Shown: piece after piece, positions 63,550 to 64,000 of the stretch
Layout of the letters: each line of letters opens with the position of its first letter
Position numbering within the stretch: position 1 is the stretch's first letter
Source: Nakamurella silvestris
GTDB taxonomy: Bacteria; Actinomycetota; Actinomycetes; Mycobacteriales; Nakamurellaceae
Length of the DNA stretch: 64,000 bases
Assembly (NCBI GenBank): GCA_003576535.1
Contig: QXCQ01000133.1
Location: 1 to 64,000, forward strand
Direction: 5' to 3'
Program-made: the position numbers and the translations under genes
The notes under the pieces: model-generated
Database searches by the model: none
What the model was told of the DNA's origin: nothing
What the model saw: the letters and a program-made list of their open reading frames with translations, nothing else

Positions 63550-64000
63550 GTGATGTCGCTCTTGCGGCGCCGGCGGAAGGCGAGCTTGGAGAGGCCGTCG
63601 AGGGCGAGCAGGCCGACCGCCGCGGGGACGGCCGCGGCGCGGGCGGTCAGGGCGGCCTGCAGCGGGACCATCGCCATGATGCCGCTGCGGGTCGCCGTCC
63701 TGACCTGGTCGGCGGCCGGATTGCGGGTGGCCCGCAGTTGCGCGGGCAGGCTCACGGCGAGGTAGCGGACCCCGGCCGCGGCGGCCACCGCCGCACTGCG
63801 CCCGGTTCCCGATCCGGCAACGGCGGTGAGGGCGCTGACCGCGGTCATCGCACTCGCCCCGGCGGCCGCGGCGGGGGTGGAGCCGTTGACCTCGCCACGG
63901 GACAGCGCGGTGACACTCGCGGTGTGGCCGGCCATGGCCAGCGCTGCGGGCAGCGCCTTGCCGAGGGAGCCGGCCCCGGCCCCCATCAAGACGTCCAAGC
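63546..64000 (-). CDS. UbiA family prenyltransferase, EboC-like (partial)
   Basis: C-terminal about 150 residues of a polytopic protein; the N-terminus lies beyond the window. MGAGAGSLGKALPAALAMAGHTASVTALSRGEVNG and the helical Ala-rich end resemble the SCO3242-type UbiA prenyltransferases. Its product would supply the prenylated small molecule handled by the operon. First of the operon's genes visible here. Confidence 0.75.
   Translation of the reverse strand, partial: LDVLMGAGAGSLGKALPAALAMAGHTASVTALSRGEVNGSTPAAAAGASAMTAVSALTAVAGSGTGRSAAVAAAAGVRYLAVSLPAQLRATRNPAADQVRTATRSGIMAMVPLQAALTARAAAVPAAVGLLALDGLSKLAFRRRRKSDIT

Overview
The window comes from the chromosome of a GC-rich actinobacterium. 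The evidence is about 70% G+C by eye, frequent GTG and TTG starts, many ATGA/TGATG-coupled operons, and a block running ino1-PadR regulator / DUF5318 / GT87 mannosyltransferase / rpsF-ssb-rpsR-rplI / dnaB. That block matches the Mycobacterium tuberculosis Rv0046c-Rv0058 neighbourhood, except that the penicillin-binding protein gene ponA1 is missing from its slot. A relative of Nakamurella or another Frankia-like lineage is a guess only. No rRNA, tRNA or CRISPR array was seen.

Layout. 1-7340: efflux pumps (two MFS, one MATE) with two MarR regulators, then ino1 and its PadR regulator. 7480-16290: housekeeping block (ribosomal proteins S6, S18, L9, SSB, DnaB) plus an amino-acid permease/universal stress protein pair. 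DnaA-box-like sites lie before rpsF and dnaB. 16290-20440: a decayed yhcG nuclease gene, a thiol peroxidase and a TetR/MFS efflux module, set among repeated hairpins. 20470-28500: a LacI-controlled sugar or polyol operon (three-part ABC importer, mannitol dehydrogenase-like enzyme, FrcK-like kinase) and a ROK/MarR regulator pair. 28700-38160: a pentapeptide protein, a HemK-like methyltransferase, a UvrA paralogue, a SIMPL protein, a metalloprotease-like lipoprotein and small membrane or secreted proteins. 38314-40005: a retron, discussed below. 40005-50970: FdrA/DUF1116/DUF2877 operon (oxamate carbamoyltransferase-like), a PucR regulator, and a molybdenum hydroxylase operon of the coxMSLG type; together these suggest purine/ureide catabolism. 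51050-57820: pyridoxal kinase, a second sugar ABC importer with its LacI regulator, polyphosphate glucokinase. 58000-64000: an ebo-like operon (UbiA prenyltransferase, TIM-barrel/EboA fusion, TatD hydrolase, EboE-like isomerase, a 28-codon ORF, a phosphodiesterase, and IPP isomerase).

The strongest find is a complete retron: a 436-residue retron-type reverse transcriptase on the minus strand with a 168-nt non-coding RNA directly upstream. The RNA ends form a 21-nt inverted repeat (20 of 21 paired, the a1/a2 stem) around msr-like and msd-like hairpins. No effector gene sits beside it, and the cassette is bracketed by two closely similar copies of a hairpin element.

The second theme is repeats. 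A family of hairpins of exactly 70 bp (eight good copies and one degraded) recurs between genes; the arms keep pairing while the inner sequence changes. A 69-bp family (two copies) flanks the TetR/MFS module, and a third hairpin family has three copies. Several tandem minisatellites sit in intergenic positions.
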